A stretch of 64,000 nucleotides of DNA from Schistosoma haematobium (taxonomy: Eukaryota > Platyhelminthes > Trematoda > Strigeidida > Schistosomatidae): the NCBI RefSeq assembly GCF_000699445.3, contig NC_067197.1:24659809-24723808 (forward strand). The letters run 5' to 3'. The notes under the pieces are model-generated. The model did not search any database. It was not told the DNA's origin and saw nothing but the letters and a program-made list of their open reading frames with translations. Both the position numbers and the translations under genes were made by a program. Of this stretch, positions 47,521 to 61,900 are shown in pieces (the first letter of the stretch is position 1; every line of letters begins with the position of its first letter).

Positions 47521-48203
47521 CTTCAACAAAGATAACTTTGTTTTATAACAGAAAATACTTAGCCCTTTTTGATGGCATCGGATTCAAGTAACCAGCGAAT
47601 ACTATTACAATGTCTCAGATCATCATTAACAGATTCAGGGATTATTGCTCTAAAGGTTTGACGAAATTGTGGACTTAATAGTTTATATGATGAACTTATT
47701 TTAGCTAGTTGAACATCAAAAAGCATAATGCAGTGCACAACTGGATTTACTTGATAGTAGGCTCCCATGAATTCACCATAAATCGTAAGAAGCTCTTAAA
47801 CTTCATACCACTGAACTGGCATCTAACGGTTTATATGTCCATTATCAAGAAACTTCATTTATAAGACAAAACATCCGACAAATTCATCCTAGTTTTCAAT
47901 AACTGTCCAATTAAGATTAGTTCGTAATATAAACTATAAGGTTAATAAATATTTGTCTTTATAATAAACGATCAACTAATTACTAAACTTTATTCTGCCC
48001 ATTCACTCATATTCATCTTCCTGTCATCAATTTCTGACCCTGACTCACTGAAGGTGACTGCTTGTAAATGTATTGAATAAAGTATTGTCTAGTGTTAATC
48101 TGGTTCTCTATTTTGCATCGTGAATCCTAGTTTTGATATAACATTACTGTTATATTCTAACAAAGAACAAATGAATAGTAACTGATAGGAATTATTTATG
48201 GAT
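47521..48203. other. Intergenic stretch with possible SINE relic
   Basis: A minus-strand SINE head relic is possible at about 47800-47880. Nothing else recognised. Confidence 0.4.
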
Positions 48204-48205
48204 TG

Positions 48206-48247
<42 letters not shown>

Positions 48248-48665
48248 TATTGTATAACTATTAAGTAACTAGATTATGTATATTTCTTCTGTTATAAGCT
48301 TCCATTTAACCTTTTAGCTACTGCAATACGATTCGCCATTGTTAACTTATTACCGATTTGATAGTTACTGTCTCTCACACTCACAGCCACTTTTAGTTTG
48401 ATCGTGTATATTTATCATCTCTATTTTATGGTGAAATGCGGTCTGCTTTGCTCGTATATACATCAAGTATGTCTGAAATATATGATTCATACAGTGGAAA
48501 CTGAGATTGTGTTCTGGACGTAATAGGCAGGCCGAGATAAAAAAACATCAATAAGGACTCAGAGTTCACTCTAGGCTGCTCGTGCTGTTTAACACGTCAT
48601 TGGTTTGTCGATGTTCTGATTGGTGATCTTATCATGTGATATTTAACGGGGCATATGACATAACG
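48204..48665 (+). mobile_element. Diverged LTR of the 45.5-kb family
   Basis: It begins TGTTAT, contains an expanded (TA)n at 48207-48245, then parallels the LTR in order (ACTCACAGCCAC, GGACTC...GCTGCTCG) and ends ACATAACG. The flanks TGGAT and GTGAT do not match exactly, so it is older or has a shifted boundary. Confidence 0.7.
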
Positions 48666-48949
48666 GTGATTAGTTTTATTAACGTATTATCGTAATATAC
48701 GTGAGAGCGATAAAATATTCTAAGCATCCATCATTCATGATATTAGATTGGTAAACAGTTGTAATTTACGAAATTATGCATATGACGTAATAAGGTCCCT
48801 TATATTTCTGATCCTTTACAAAATCTGGAGTCAACTATCAAACTATCGCAGTTATAGGCTATTGTTGTAGAACAGAAATGAAGAGGTTACTTAAATCAAT
48901 AATTCGCCCACAAAATCAACAAAAACCTACGATGAAGTTTAGTGAATTT
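48666..48949. other. Short intergenic gap
   Basis: Nothing recognised. Confidence 0.4.
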
Positions 48950-48950
48950 C

Positions 48951-49121
48951 GGTGGAGTTTTGTTCTCTGAGCTGGATGGTTTGGTCGTGGAGCTTTCATC
49001 CTTCTTCTGAATGACATCATTAGCACAAACTTCAGATAGAAGTGAATAGTTCGAATTTCTCCATATATGTTTCACAGCTTGTTCTGTGCACCTCATCCAG
49101 CTCAGAGAACAAAACTCCACC
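48951..49121. repeat. Penelope terminal block in a perfect hairpin
   Basis: Arms 48951-48978 and 49094-49121 are perfect 28-bp reverse complements (starting GGTGGAGTTTTGTTCTCTGA). The left arm continues into the Penelope terminal block. Probably two termini of the element joined head to head. Confidence 0.85.
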
Positions 49122-51159
49122 AATATCATCCACCTGAGCTACAAATCTTCTCCACCATCTCGGAGTTTAGTGAAATTATTTTCTTAACAATATGGTTACA
49201 GTAGAATGATTGTACTATTTTATACATCACCAATAACTTCATTATCTCAAATTTATTCAACGTTTCCGTTACAACCAAATGCCATTTTTTCATAATCTTA
49301 AACAAGCTTATTTATGAAAAAATATATTTTATTGACACAGATTCAATCTGAAATTGAATTCAATGCACTTGGAAAAGGTTTATTTAGTAATAAATATTTA
49401 AAGAAAATTGTTAATTAAGGTAATTTTAAAATCGACCTAGTGACAATGTTTGTATAACTTAACACATTTTCTTTTACACAGCTAATCATTCACCTCTGGT
49501 AAATTAAAATAATCGACCACAAGAGAGATCTCTATTACTGAGCAATACAAACATAAATTACCAATCAATCAAAAAATATGATCTAAATTGTAGTAAAAGA
49601 AAATTGACGTCATAGATAGGTACTTATTAAGAAATTATTAGTATTCTTGAAGAGTTGAGAATACAGAATTTACTGATGTCGTTAAATGTGAACAACCTTC
49701 AATAACAGATTGCATGAAGTTCTAAATCTAAATTTTTACAAAATTCCTCAGTTTGACTTTAGCTACTGGTTTGAAAAACTTGAAGAAAAAGCTATCGTTA
49801 ACTTGGAAGTGTAATTATTCAATTTAAACTTAAATGATATCCAAATTAACAACCGTTTTCGTGGTAGTAATTGTTCCATTTCAATATGTGAAAGTTCAAT
49901 TCTCAATTATAGGCAAAGGGTCTTCATATCCTTTCAACAAGAACTTTTAAACTAACTTATTCTAGATATATAAGTGAATCCATTTACCTCCAGATGATCT
50001 GTACTATGTTTAGTGAAATTCGTATATACTCTAGATAAAACGTTGAACCTTATGTCTCACAATGAGTTAAACTAAAAACAAATGGATATAGGACTGTCAA
50101 TGAAATTCTAACTAGAATGTTCACAACAACTCTTACGTTTCTCTGGAATCCAGAACATTTGTTGTAATTCAAATGTCAGTGTTAATCTGATTGCTTGACT
50201 CATTTGAATCTTACAAATTTTATGTTCTGTTTCTGAGTTTTGAACATGACGAATCTTTGTTACCTAGATTACTAATACCTATGTTCAACTTTCAGCAAGA
50301 ATTTCTCTGGAAAGATATCGTTATGGTAGGGAGTTATTCATTATTTACTATTGATTGAGAGTGAGTGTTCAGTTCCAGTAGATAATGCCACAAAGTGTGC
50401 ACATGGCTAATACAACCTTGTCAAGAATGTAGCACCAATGTTTTCTCGGCTGTGAGAGGTCTATTGCTCAGATTATCAATTATTATTGGGACAGATATTG
50501 AATGAATCAATTTGGTAAAACGTTTCTGAAAGATAAGCACTGGGGATTCCATTCATGGAATACGACCTCAAATAACGTTAAGTGTTATTAAAAGTCATGG
50601 GTTCAGCTGTGAATTTAAAGTAACATCATGTGATACAGGCATCATTGATGGAAGACGACAAAAAACCTGCCTAGACTTGAATTCAGCGGAGACAAGAGTT
50701 CTAAAGTCACTTTAAGACATGTTGATATTATGTTTCACAAGTATACATATTTATAGTTACGTCAGTGGAAGAATCTGAAAAAATCGCAGTCCAAAAAGTC
50801 AGGATGAGACGGAATTTTTTCATTGAGGTGATATCGAAAATAACAGTAACGCTTATATCAAAATATGGAGCTTAAACCGTTACCAAATGGTATGTATGTT
50901 TGTTTAATCAACAGAGAGATTTAAAATCACTATAACTGAAATGCAAGAATGAACTATATGTTCAATATTTAGGACGTCTACGATTAACAAGCTAAACCTT
51001 GAAACATTTTAGTTTTGTATAAGTTTAGTAGAGTAAAAGAATATATCAAGGAACTCCAATTTTTAAATCTATGAGAATACTGTAGCCAATTAATCATAAA
51101 TTAAATAAGACCTTTGAAATTTCGAAAAATTCTCATATTCTGAATTAGAACAACGTGTA
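49122..51159. other. Intergenic AT-rich stretch
   Basis: Nothing recognised. Confidence 0.5.
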
Positions 51160-52314
51160 TAAGCGAACATTATTGTTTTCAGTTAGATCCTCATCAGGTT
51201 TTACTTTCATATACAGTAATATTTATATGCATATACGAAATTATTAAACTAATCAAGGCAGTTTATCAGTCAGTGATAACACTGTAATAGATAGCATAAC
51301 TGATAACAAGTAAAAAGTATAGATTGATAGTGTGATGACAAGTGTACTAGTTGTGGTAATAATAACAGTCTTGAATCAGTTTCATAATAGGAAGTAAGTC
51401 AATGATTTGAAAAATGCAGACACTGAAATAAAATTCACTAAATTATAAGATTACGAAGTACAAGTGCATTGGAGAGGACGTCTAATGCAGCTAACCTCTG
51501 TCTCTCATTCTCAAAGTGACCTATGGTGATTCCTTATCTAAAAGACAAGTTACCTGGTTTTGCTACATTCATGTGTATCTACGAATCCAGCTGCTACTGT
51601 GGAGAAAGCTATTTAGGCGCACAACTAGACAAATGAATCAATGAGTTAGTGAACAACTCCCTTTGTGGTTCGGAAAGGGTGTCGTCTAAACAATATCCAG
51701 CCCTGTTCTAGCACACATGGTCGATAGCGGTCATGTAATAAACAGAAGTAGGTCACTCCGAATGATTTATCGTATTCCTTCTAGGGTTCGATTTCGCCTT
51801 CTGCACATAGCAGAAACCATAATGACTCAAGATAACAATCCAAGTCTTTATATTCTTAAGAAACCTGTTACATCCATGTCTCCTCCTTAGCCGAAATAGC
51901 CTTAATTAAAGAATCTATTTATTATTATTTCCCATACTTGTTATTTTTCCTGATACTCCCTCTTTTTCTTCAAATCTACGCCTCGTTTCCTGATTATTTA
52001 AACTCTTTTTATTACGTATTCTTATAAATCTTAAGGAACGTTAATTTAGTGCCTGCATTTTTTCAAATCATTGACTTACTTCCTATTATGAAACTGATTC
52101 AAGACTGTTATTATTACCACAACTAGTACACTTGTCATCACACTATCAATCTATACTTTTTACTTGTTATCAGTTATGCTATCTATTAGTGTTATCACTG
52201 ACTGATAAACTGCCTTGATTAGTTTAATAATTTCGTATATGCATATAAATATTACTGTATATGAAAGTAAAACCTGATGAGGATCTAATTGAAAACAATA
52301 ATGTTCGCTTATAT
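51160..52314 (+). mobile_element. Penelope-like fragment between 265-bp inverted repeats
   Basis: Arms 51160-51424 and 52049-52314 are reverse complements over about 265 bp with high identity. Between them, plus-strand reading at 51530-51890 gives LPGFATFMCIYESSCYCG, SYLG and later LHIAE, a GIY-YIG-type endonuclease tail with stops. The same family's tail may be the 12.9-kb fragment. A solo arm exists at 29330-29602. Confidence 0.75.
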
Positions 52315-52962
52315 ATGTTTTTTGCAACAAAAAAAAGAACTAACAAAATCTTTCTATCAGATAATTATTATGATTTGATAAACCCAATAGTTCACCTATT
52401 AAAATTATTTATGAAATGTAAGTGAAAAGAAAATATATAGAGAAGAAATCCCTATTAAAACCGAATATTTTACACAAAAATGGTTAACTGATATCTTATC
52501 TTCAAAAAACTGTTGAAATTAGCCAATTACAAATTACAATGATGATTTATTCATTTACGTATTATTAAATTGAATATACAAAGAACAGTACAATTTCTGT
52601 ATTGATAAGTAAAGAGAATAAAAAATAATAATGATACTTAGAAAAAGAGAACAAGTAATTCACAAATCTAACAATAAATATGTTAGTTCAACAAGACACA
52701 AAATCTACTCCCTTGATAAGATAGATAGACAAGCATAGACAATCTATAAGAGTGACACAGATGTAACTACAAGCAAAACAAATGCTGACCTTTCAATGTA
52801 TTAAAATTCTCTCTATTTGCTATTGATTTACTTTTATAATACAGGAAGACGATGGAAACAGAAATAAAATAATTTAATATCGAGAGATAATATGAGCAAT
52901 ATAAACTTGAAGAGATGCATAAATATGAAAACCATATACATATATATGATGAATGTATTTGA
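52315..52962 (-). other. 3' flank of the Spinster gene
   Basis: AT-rich. A minus-strand AATAAA at 52546-52551 is one possible polyadenylation signal, about 410 bp after the stop. No other feature. Confidence 0.4.
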
Positions 52963-55900
52963 TCAAGTGGACACTTCACTATGAATAGATGATGGAGTTG
53001 CAGGAACCTCAATTTCTTGTCCGCTTATTACAGCAACCATGTCATGTTGAGAAGCTACAATATAAGTAAATTATAGAATAAATAGGTAAAAACCGGATTA
53101 TATTATTTGTTATTTATAACATAAAGGTGTAAGATATCTAGGGAGGAGGGTATAAAATGAAACACTAAACAAAATTAAAAGATAAAAAAAGTGAATAGGT
53201 GAATGACAGATCCTAATAATGATTGTCTAGACGAAGAGAACAATAAGTAAATGATAGTCAGCCAGTCGCAACGTAGAATCTGGTGCGTGTGTACGTCCGC
53301 TCAAGTCGCCAAGCCCCACTAGTACAGAGGGATAAAATTGTCAGGTCAAATCTTGGAAGAGTGGTGGTAGTAACCGTATCAACGGTAACAGAAAACATTG
53401 GGCATTGCCGATACAATTAGAGAAAATATGAGATAAAGACTTACGAGAAATTTAGAAGCTGAGTTTGGGGAGTAAATGATAAACAGATTGAGAAAACCCC
53501 AATATGATTAAGATATTATCAGAATTAATTTATCCACCCTACCTAAAATTAGGAACCTCGTCAAAACATTGAGTACTCAGTGGTTCCATTATCCTCGAAA
53601 ATTATTCCAAAGAAATTTATCATCAAACACATATTGAGTAGTATCTTTCAGACTTGATGAGTATGTTAAAGTCGAGGAGTTACATATACAGAAATGCTGA
53701 AAAGTATACTGTCCCTTTTATAAGTAGTAATATATCTCTCACTGGCACTAGCAAGTTGGGAAAAGAATCGCTAAATATTTCGTCTAAATCTCCGTTCGAT
53801 TATATCCAGTGTTAGGTTGATGTCAACAGAGACAAAACCAAACAATGTATGTTGATATTCGAATTTAGTGACAACCTATTTTGATGTTTTTCAATCTAAA
53901 GTCACTAGTTGAATAATGAGAAACTATTGTTTCACTTTTCCTCTGATTTCTTATAGGACCATTCACTAAAATAGCACACACGTCACTATATGCTCAGAAC
54001 CGGGACAAAAGGTTCGTCTTCCTCTATTTAGATTGTTAATATCATACCTACATTTGAAAGCGCGTGAGAACTAGTTAAAGGATTCTCAGATACCATTCTA
54101 TTTCAGTTGTGAGTAATTCAATTATCTAATACCTTGTGATGTTTAAGTCATAAATACTTAAATAAAATTGATATACAGCCGTTGATTAATCAGGAATTTA
54201 ATCGAAATTACCATCAGACTATTATTGTTAAAAATTAGTGGTTAATTGACCTAGGAGCATGATTCAAATGGAATTGAGTTTGGTAAGCTCGTTGATTTAA
54301 TCGTGAAGCTTTCATTGTCTTTTTAGACATAATTAACACTCAATTTGGTGGTTAGACTGGATAAATTTCAATATAGTATCAGTTTCGAGAGGTATTCGAC
54401 ATCTGGTCACATACTATGTAAGAAAACATATGCATTGTTAGTTGAATTCCATTAAACTGTTGTTATTCCTAATAGAAAACCATAGTCAGTATAGTTGAAA
54501 ATCAGTATGATTGTTCCAAATATATCTACCATTTTATTTTCTTCAGAATCGCGGACAAATTAATACCTCTTCTGCTTCTTTTATTCCATTTTGCCACTAA
54601 TTTTTCTCAATTTACTATTTTTATTGATATTATTGTTTTTAACCATCTTTTTCCTTTTAACTATGCCTAACATAAACAAACTGTGGTAATTTGAACTGAC
54701 AAACATTTGTTTCCAATATGTTATCTCAGTCAGTTGAGTTGTCTGTTTTAATCGCTGAAAAATTATTTGCTGGAGATTGTATGTGCTTACAACTTATATT
54801 ATGTTGATAGGATAAAAAATAACGTAGGGTCTAATAATACACTATTTATTTTTCTATCTAGGTTTCTGTTGAGAAATGATGTGGCAAAGAAAATAATAGA
54901 AAAATTGGATTGTTATTCTTTCAGTATTTATCCAAGAGTTGTCTTATGGTATTTTTATCTAATATGAATTGTAAACTCCATGTTAACGCATCACTTATTA
55001 CTAAGTATTTTATCGATCGAAACGAATAGTCAGTTAGCTGATATCGCCATTAGCAACGGGTGACAGTTATACATTTGATTGCATTAATAAAAATAAACCA
55101 TTGGATGTTAATCGGTAGGCAGAAGGTTAAGTGCTCTACATAAAGCTCAAGGTTATAGGTTCGGTCTATGGTGGGGTTGTGAATACGCACTGATGAGGGG
55201 CCCCATACTGAAAAAACAGCGAACCAGTGACTCCTGTTTTTCAGTTGTTGTCAAACTAAAGTCAGTCTGTGACGTAAAACCTTGGATTTAACAACCTACA
55301 CAACCTCCTTTAATAACTATAAATAATTAATTAATACAGGTGGGATTTGTGAAGGTTCTAGGATTTCGATGATTTAAATCGTGAACCAATCTTAGTTAGA
55401 CCATCACTGCAAACCTGAAAGTACTAAACGGCTGCTGCATACTAGTACAGGGCTTTTCAGCAGTGTGCACCCACGATGCCGCATCTGGGATCACCGAGCC
55501 GATATCCGATGGTGTTAATGTCTGACTTTAATCAATACACGATATTACGCAATCCTCATCCAGTGCTTGTGGTGGATAACTGTCTCACACCCGACACGCA
55601 CTGAACATCACTAATCACGGTTTCTTAATAGGACCCCCAGAGTTGAATCTTGAAGCTAGTCACTAGTGAACTCAGTGGTCTAGAGATTAAGCTTTCGCAC
55701 GCGAGACCAAAGGTCCTAAGTCCAATTTTCGGATGTGGATGCACAATACCGGGGAATGCCACAATGGGATGAAACGGCGGTCAGGTACTTTCAGGTTTGC
55801 AGTGGAGGTCCAACTAAGATTGGTTCATGATGGAAATTCTACAATCTTCACAAATCCCCCAATACTAATTACGAATAATTTCCTCAGTTTTGTAACAGTG

Positions 55901-58900
55901 TTTTTGCATAGATTTCATTTTATATATGTGAACAGTAGCAAGTAATGGTGACTATCTATCGCATATTTTAAAGTTATAATTCGGGGTTTAAGAAAGTGAA
56001 ATGTAAAACAAAAAAAAGCGGATCTTATTACTATCGGAGCAGAAAATGTAATTGGTCCATTATCCTAATTTGATCTTAATGAGAATGTCAATCAGCATTC
56101 GTTTACGTAAGTGTATATTGTAGGTTACTCAGTAAATTATTATTTACTTCTTAGTAAAAGAAATACACCCATTAAGACATTAAATAAGAAAGATTAGTTC
56201 AGCGAAGAGTTCTCTTTTCGGCTAATTCATTTGCAAAGCTGTACAATCGCATATATATGTATACTTATTTTTACAGAATGATAATAATACTGATAATAAA
56301 CTAATGTTATACATGGTGACAGTGAGGTTAAATAAACAAAGGTATTAGGAAATTTTTAAAACAAGGAAAGTTTAATAATCGTTTGATTGTTAATGGCTTG
56401 AGTATTCATCAAAAGATAGGGAAATTATCATTGGGAAACGATGGTTCAGTATGATAAGATAAAATGTTGAAATAGAGATGAAATGTAATCGGAATGATCG
56501 TGGAAATAAAAACAAACCAGTTGGGGGTAGATTTAAGGGGAAGATGGAATGTGAAGCAGATGGCTATAAAGGAAGAAGGGTATGAAAAGAGAGAAAAATT
56601 TTGATACATTAAGACGATGGTAGAAGAAGAGGTTCTATCAGTCTCCTTTGCATATACAATTCTGGTTTTTCCAGATGTATGGCTATTGCTTCGGCAATGC
56701 AAAGAGGATGCAGTCTAATTGTCTTCAGAAGACTTCTACTTACCTTGTAGATGACTTTGAACGCATATATATGTATTTGCGATTGTACAGCATTGAAAAT
56801 GAATTCGCCGAAAAGAGAACTCTTCGCTGAACTAATCTTTCTTATTATTTATTTATTATTACTGGCTTTGTACAATATTATATTTTCGTTACAATATAGA
56901 ATTCTCAGCACAAATGGACCAGCATTATGATTACTGAGTTACGTTTATTTGTGTTGTCAATGGAAGGAGGATTATTTATTTCTAAAGAGATTGCAAATAA
57001 TGATTATGATAAAATAGTACATATGCATAGCATACTATAAATACATAGCATGAAACAACATTATACAGTGATAATAATAAAAATCAAATGTACCTTGAAT
57101 AGCTCTATGAACATCATTCTTAGCTTTAACCAAATACAAAGTAACCATAAGAAATAAAAAACCACCTAGAGCACAAACAAACGCAGTAAGAAATAATGCT
57201 CTTTGTAAGCCTAAATATTGTGTTTCTAATGAATGCAGATCTGTAAAAGCTACTGCAATCTGAAATGAAAAATAAAAATAAGGAAAAACATAAGTCTTAT
57301 TCAATCTTTATTTATTACTTAAGAATAGTGAATAATCACAATAATGTAGAAGAGAAATAAATTATTCCAACAAGATATTCGCAGGAAAAAAACTATTAAA
57401 CCACCAGTAAACAAATAAGAATTTTATAGCATTATGATTTCTAATTACTCGAGACTGAGATGGTTGGGCCACGTGTTACGTATGTCTGAATACCGATTAC
57501 CACGACGTGCAATGCTATCCGGTATTGGAGATGGCTGGAAGAAAGTTAGGGGCGGCCAAACCAAAACGTGGCATCAGTCCCTGAAGTCACTAACTTCTAG
57601 TCTGAGCCATGTTGGTAGATGCAGACTACTTGGTTGGGGTCCACGTGACTATCGTAACCAATGGTTGGAGACTCTTGGTGACATGGCTCAGAATCGATCA
57701 CAATGGCGTCGGTGTATACACTCTTTGTCTTCCTTTAAACTAAGAGATTAAAATCGCTTCAAATCTTTCTTTCTACGAACCAATTCTTTCTTCTTGTACT
57801 ATATCTCTATATGCAATTTTTCTCTTATATATTACCACCTTTGACCTAACCACTGCTATGAATCCGGTGTTCATCTTGTTGTGCTGATGCGGTATGGCAA
57901 CCTGGACCGATGCACCTATGTGCCTGGTCCTACGTTGTAGCTGACTGACCGACTGAATTACTCGAGACCTCCTCAGTTTTCTTTAAGAAAAATAATAGGG
58001 TATATGAAACGACTTGGTTTAAACAAGGTATGTTTACTAACTAGTGAGTAGATATTGACTTTATGAAATGGCTACCATAATTTTTTATTCTATAACCAAT
58101 AATTGATCTCGTTGCCTGACACGTTCAATTGTCCTGTCAAACACTGAAGGGTGTAACAGGTGAACAGGTAATATTTTTGAACCAATACTATGTATACTCT
58201 CATGTGCCAAATTGATAATGTTTATATTAAAAATTTAAAAAAGCAAGTAGCACCAAATAATGTTATTCTAGCGGTTTGGTACACAGTGACGATTCACAAC
58301 TGAGATGCCCTACTTCTAAATCTTACTGACTAATCTTTCTTAGTCGATTACAATACTGTCCGATAAACAGACACTTTTCATAGGGCACCTCACTAACTTA
58401 TTTCTTATGGAGTAAAAGAATTGGTGACTTTTATTTGTAAGGGTTTGTTGGTAGTTCATAGAGGACTGTAATGGGTCAGTCTGTTAGAATAAATCAATAT
58501 TTAGCAGATAGTGGCTAACAGTGAAAACTACGATGCACGTTCTGTTGGTTAGATATATCTACATCCCAGTGGGAATGGAGCAGTAGAAAAATATCTTAGT
58601 CTTTTACGTTAATATATATATATATAAAGTTAGATCTAGTGTTTGTGGTATTACGAAACAAGAAAATATCACTTACCCGACCAACAATAGCCGGACTGAT
58701 GGCATCTCCTAGTGCATGACTCATAACCATTTGAAGAGCAGATGCTGTCGAACGGCGAGTAGGAATAACTACTCCCTAAAGGAAAATAGTGCAAAATTAA
58801 ATGAATTACTGCTATGAACTGATCAAATAATGCATTACTTTGAATTATACTCTAATAGTACACAGTGATAGAAAAAGAAAAAATAACAACAAACGAAGGA

Positions 58901-61900
58901 GACATTTGTATATGCTTTTTATATACACTTAGAACGATTGATAAGAGGGCAAGTAACCACGTTTTTCAAAATGGTGGTAAGATACTTCACATATCAATGA
59001 TAATAACCAAGTCAAAACATTTGAGGAATTCAAAATAATATTTGATGAATATTTCAACTGAGCGTTTTGACAATGAGTTTGAGGGATATACAATAATAAA
59101 CAAATAAGTGTTAGACAATTTTTCAGAAATTTTATCTGATATGGGTATTGATGTGAGCACATCAGAATAAGTATACCTATTCAAACAATTTCAATAGTCG
59201 AATATGTCATTTAGAACTGTGAAACATATCAAAAGTATATGAAGCAATAATACTGTACACTTTTTATTATTGACAGTGGACTTGTTACAATGTATCACGA
59301 TAGAAAGATTAGTTGATGAATATTTTACTCGAATAAGCAGTTTCTTTGCAATTCCCATCGTAAACGAATGATGAACTGAGGAAATCTGTGATTAAATTCT
59401 CCCAATTAATACATATCGTTTCGCATTCGCTATAACGGTTGGTTAAGAAATCGACTAGCCAATAATCATAAAGTAATACAAATCAAACTAGTGATTAGTA
59501 TCTTTATCTGTTGATAGACAAGCAGGAATCTAGACTGTGCCACAGGTTGCACAACCTGATGGAAACTTCGTGTTTTTCTGAAGAGATTTTATTAGCCGTC
59601 AACCTAATGGGACTGATGAAACCTTAAAGATTTATTTGTCTGAGAAATATAAGGCCACAATTCATATAGGAAGCTAGTTCGACTATTTATTTACTTACTG
59701 ATATTTCAATAAGCTTGGTAAAATATGAATCAATAAATTAAGCTCAACCAAAAGACAATTGTCAAGGAGTAAAAATAGAGGAAAACAGTATGATAACAAG
59801 AATAAAAACATTCCAAAGATGCAGTCCAGACAAGAGTATGTAGCATCAGTGAAATGTTACTAGGACCTAGTCAAGTAACCCATTAAATTAAACTGTCCTG
59901 TTGCTAGATGATTGGTTAGTGAGTGCTGAACAATTTACCAACTATCGTCAAGGTTAAAAGATGACTAGCCAATGTTGATCATATGGAAGCTATGCATAGG
60001 ATCCAAGTGGTAGTGTATCCACACTCTATTCTTCTTTAATTTGTTTTATCGAGTAAATTAAGTCACTTTGGTAAGAATTTTGCTTGATCTTTACAATCAC
60101 CGAGAAACCTTCACTGCCTAGGAGTGACTTCAATGTAAGTCAGGTTACACTATTGCCGTTCGACTTGAGTAGACCCACGGCCAATATTAGTGATCTAAAA
60201 TCATAAATGACACGTTTTTTGTCCATGAAGAGGCCAATAATAAGGGAGTCCTAAAAATGACTACTATGACAGTATACGAACTACACAAGATGTGTGAAAA
60301 TTCTGGGAATCAGCTTATAATTCATGCACTCTTCTAAGGGTTTTATCACTTCTCACTAAGTGAAGCTGTATATGATATTTAAAATATATCACTAAAAGTA
60401 GACATCTGTCTTAGAAAGATATCTGTGTAAATATTGGTAACTGAATTTTATAAGTATCAAACATATTTGATTGAATAGCCTACATAATCAAGTGTAACGT
60501 TGAAATCACCTTTAAATTAATTTGTAACTTCACTAGTGTGATTCCGAACGTTAACCGAAGTTATAGACTTAACAGCTGAACTAGAGACGTATCAGTAAAT
60601 ATAGATAAAAAAACATGGCATTAAGCAAGCCATTGACATTGTAAGAAGGATATATACATACTCAAAGTAGGAAGATAAATAAAAACTATTCGTATACTTT
60701 TTGAAGGTCACTCATTTAAATGATCTATTTTTCGTTTCCAACTATTAATAGGATGTATAATAAACAACTAATCAATACTTACCATAGTCATATCAGTCAC
60801 AAGGGCCCATGTGATGCATAGAAGAAATTCGACGATGAAAACAAGAACCTGCAAAATCAAAGCAAAAAAGAGATTTGAATTAAATGGTCTAACATCAAGC
60901 ACAAACTTAATAATTAAAAAAATATAAAAATATGACACAAAACAGTTTTCTTGTATTTGGTTCTTCTTGATCAGACTGTTGATTTGTATGTTATCACTTT
61001 CTTTTAAAAGCTAATCTTTTGAACACTCATTCTTTCAGGATATCGTATCAGTTGAGCGAATTCAAAGTAGTGTTCAGGAATTTATTGATGAAAACATTTG
61101 CAAGTATAGTGTCATTAAATATAGAATAATAATACAACGTTCTCAGGTGACAACTCAAAGAGTTTTACTCAGATACATTATGTTTAAAAGATTTACAGTA
61201 TGTCAGTTTAGTATATTTTGGTTTTAAAAGCTTGTAAATCTCATCTAGGCGTACTTTTCCATGGTTCGAAACATTCACTGACAGAACAGTCTAAAACTAT
61301 GAAAAGCTAGGGGTAACTACGACGAAGTTTTCCTATTTCCTCCGAAGCACTTTTAGTCAAACATCGTACATATAGCTGATTGTGAACCTCAAAATGTATT
61401 GAACTAACTGGGCAGTCATATCTTTTATTTGAAAAATAGTCCTTATTAACAACTGAAGTTCCAAATAAATGAAAAGTACAGAAATTGGTTATCGAAACTA
61501 GTAGGGATTTAAAAAAAAAATCTATAATTTATACATCCCATATTCAAAAATAAAGTTGTAGTTGTCCTTAAGCAAACCACAGATTGATAACAATGAAATG
61601 TTCGGAAGAGGATGAGAACCATAAAAATTCCAGAAGTGAGGTCATCGAAGTTTTATTTCTCTTAGTTTTAGCCGTGGCCTCAGATAATGATGTTATCGCT
61701 TAATACACTTCCTGATAAATTAATATCTAAATTCAGAAGAATTGTACACTACTCAATAATTAAAATGTGAAGTGTATTATTACATGCAAGATTCTCGGTT
61801 AGAAGAGCAACTAATATCTTCGTAAAGCACTGATAGCTCTTTATGTGAACCGTCCAGAACAGAGAATGATACTATTTATTTATTTATATTTATTTCAACA

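Larger units (their letters stand above)
53055..57093 (-). other. Last intron of the Spinster gene, 4.0 kb
   Basis: It contains an RTE 3' tail (53256-53480), a Penelope terminal block relic (about 54275-54345), three SINE relics (55105-55870) and an inverted-repeat element (56183-56847), each listed separately. The rest shows nothing. Confidence 0.6.
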
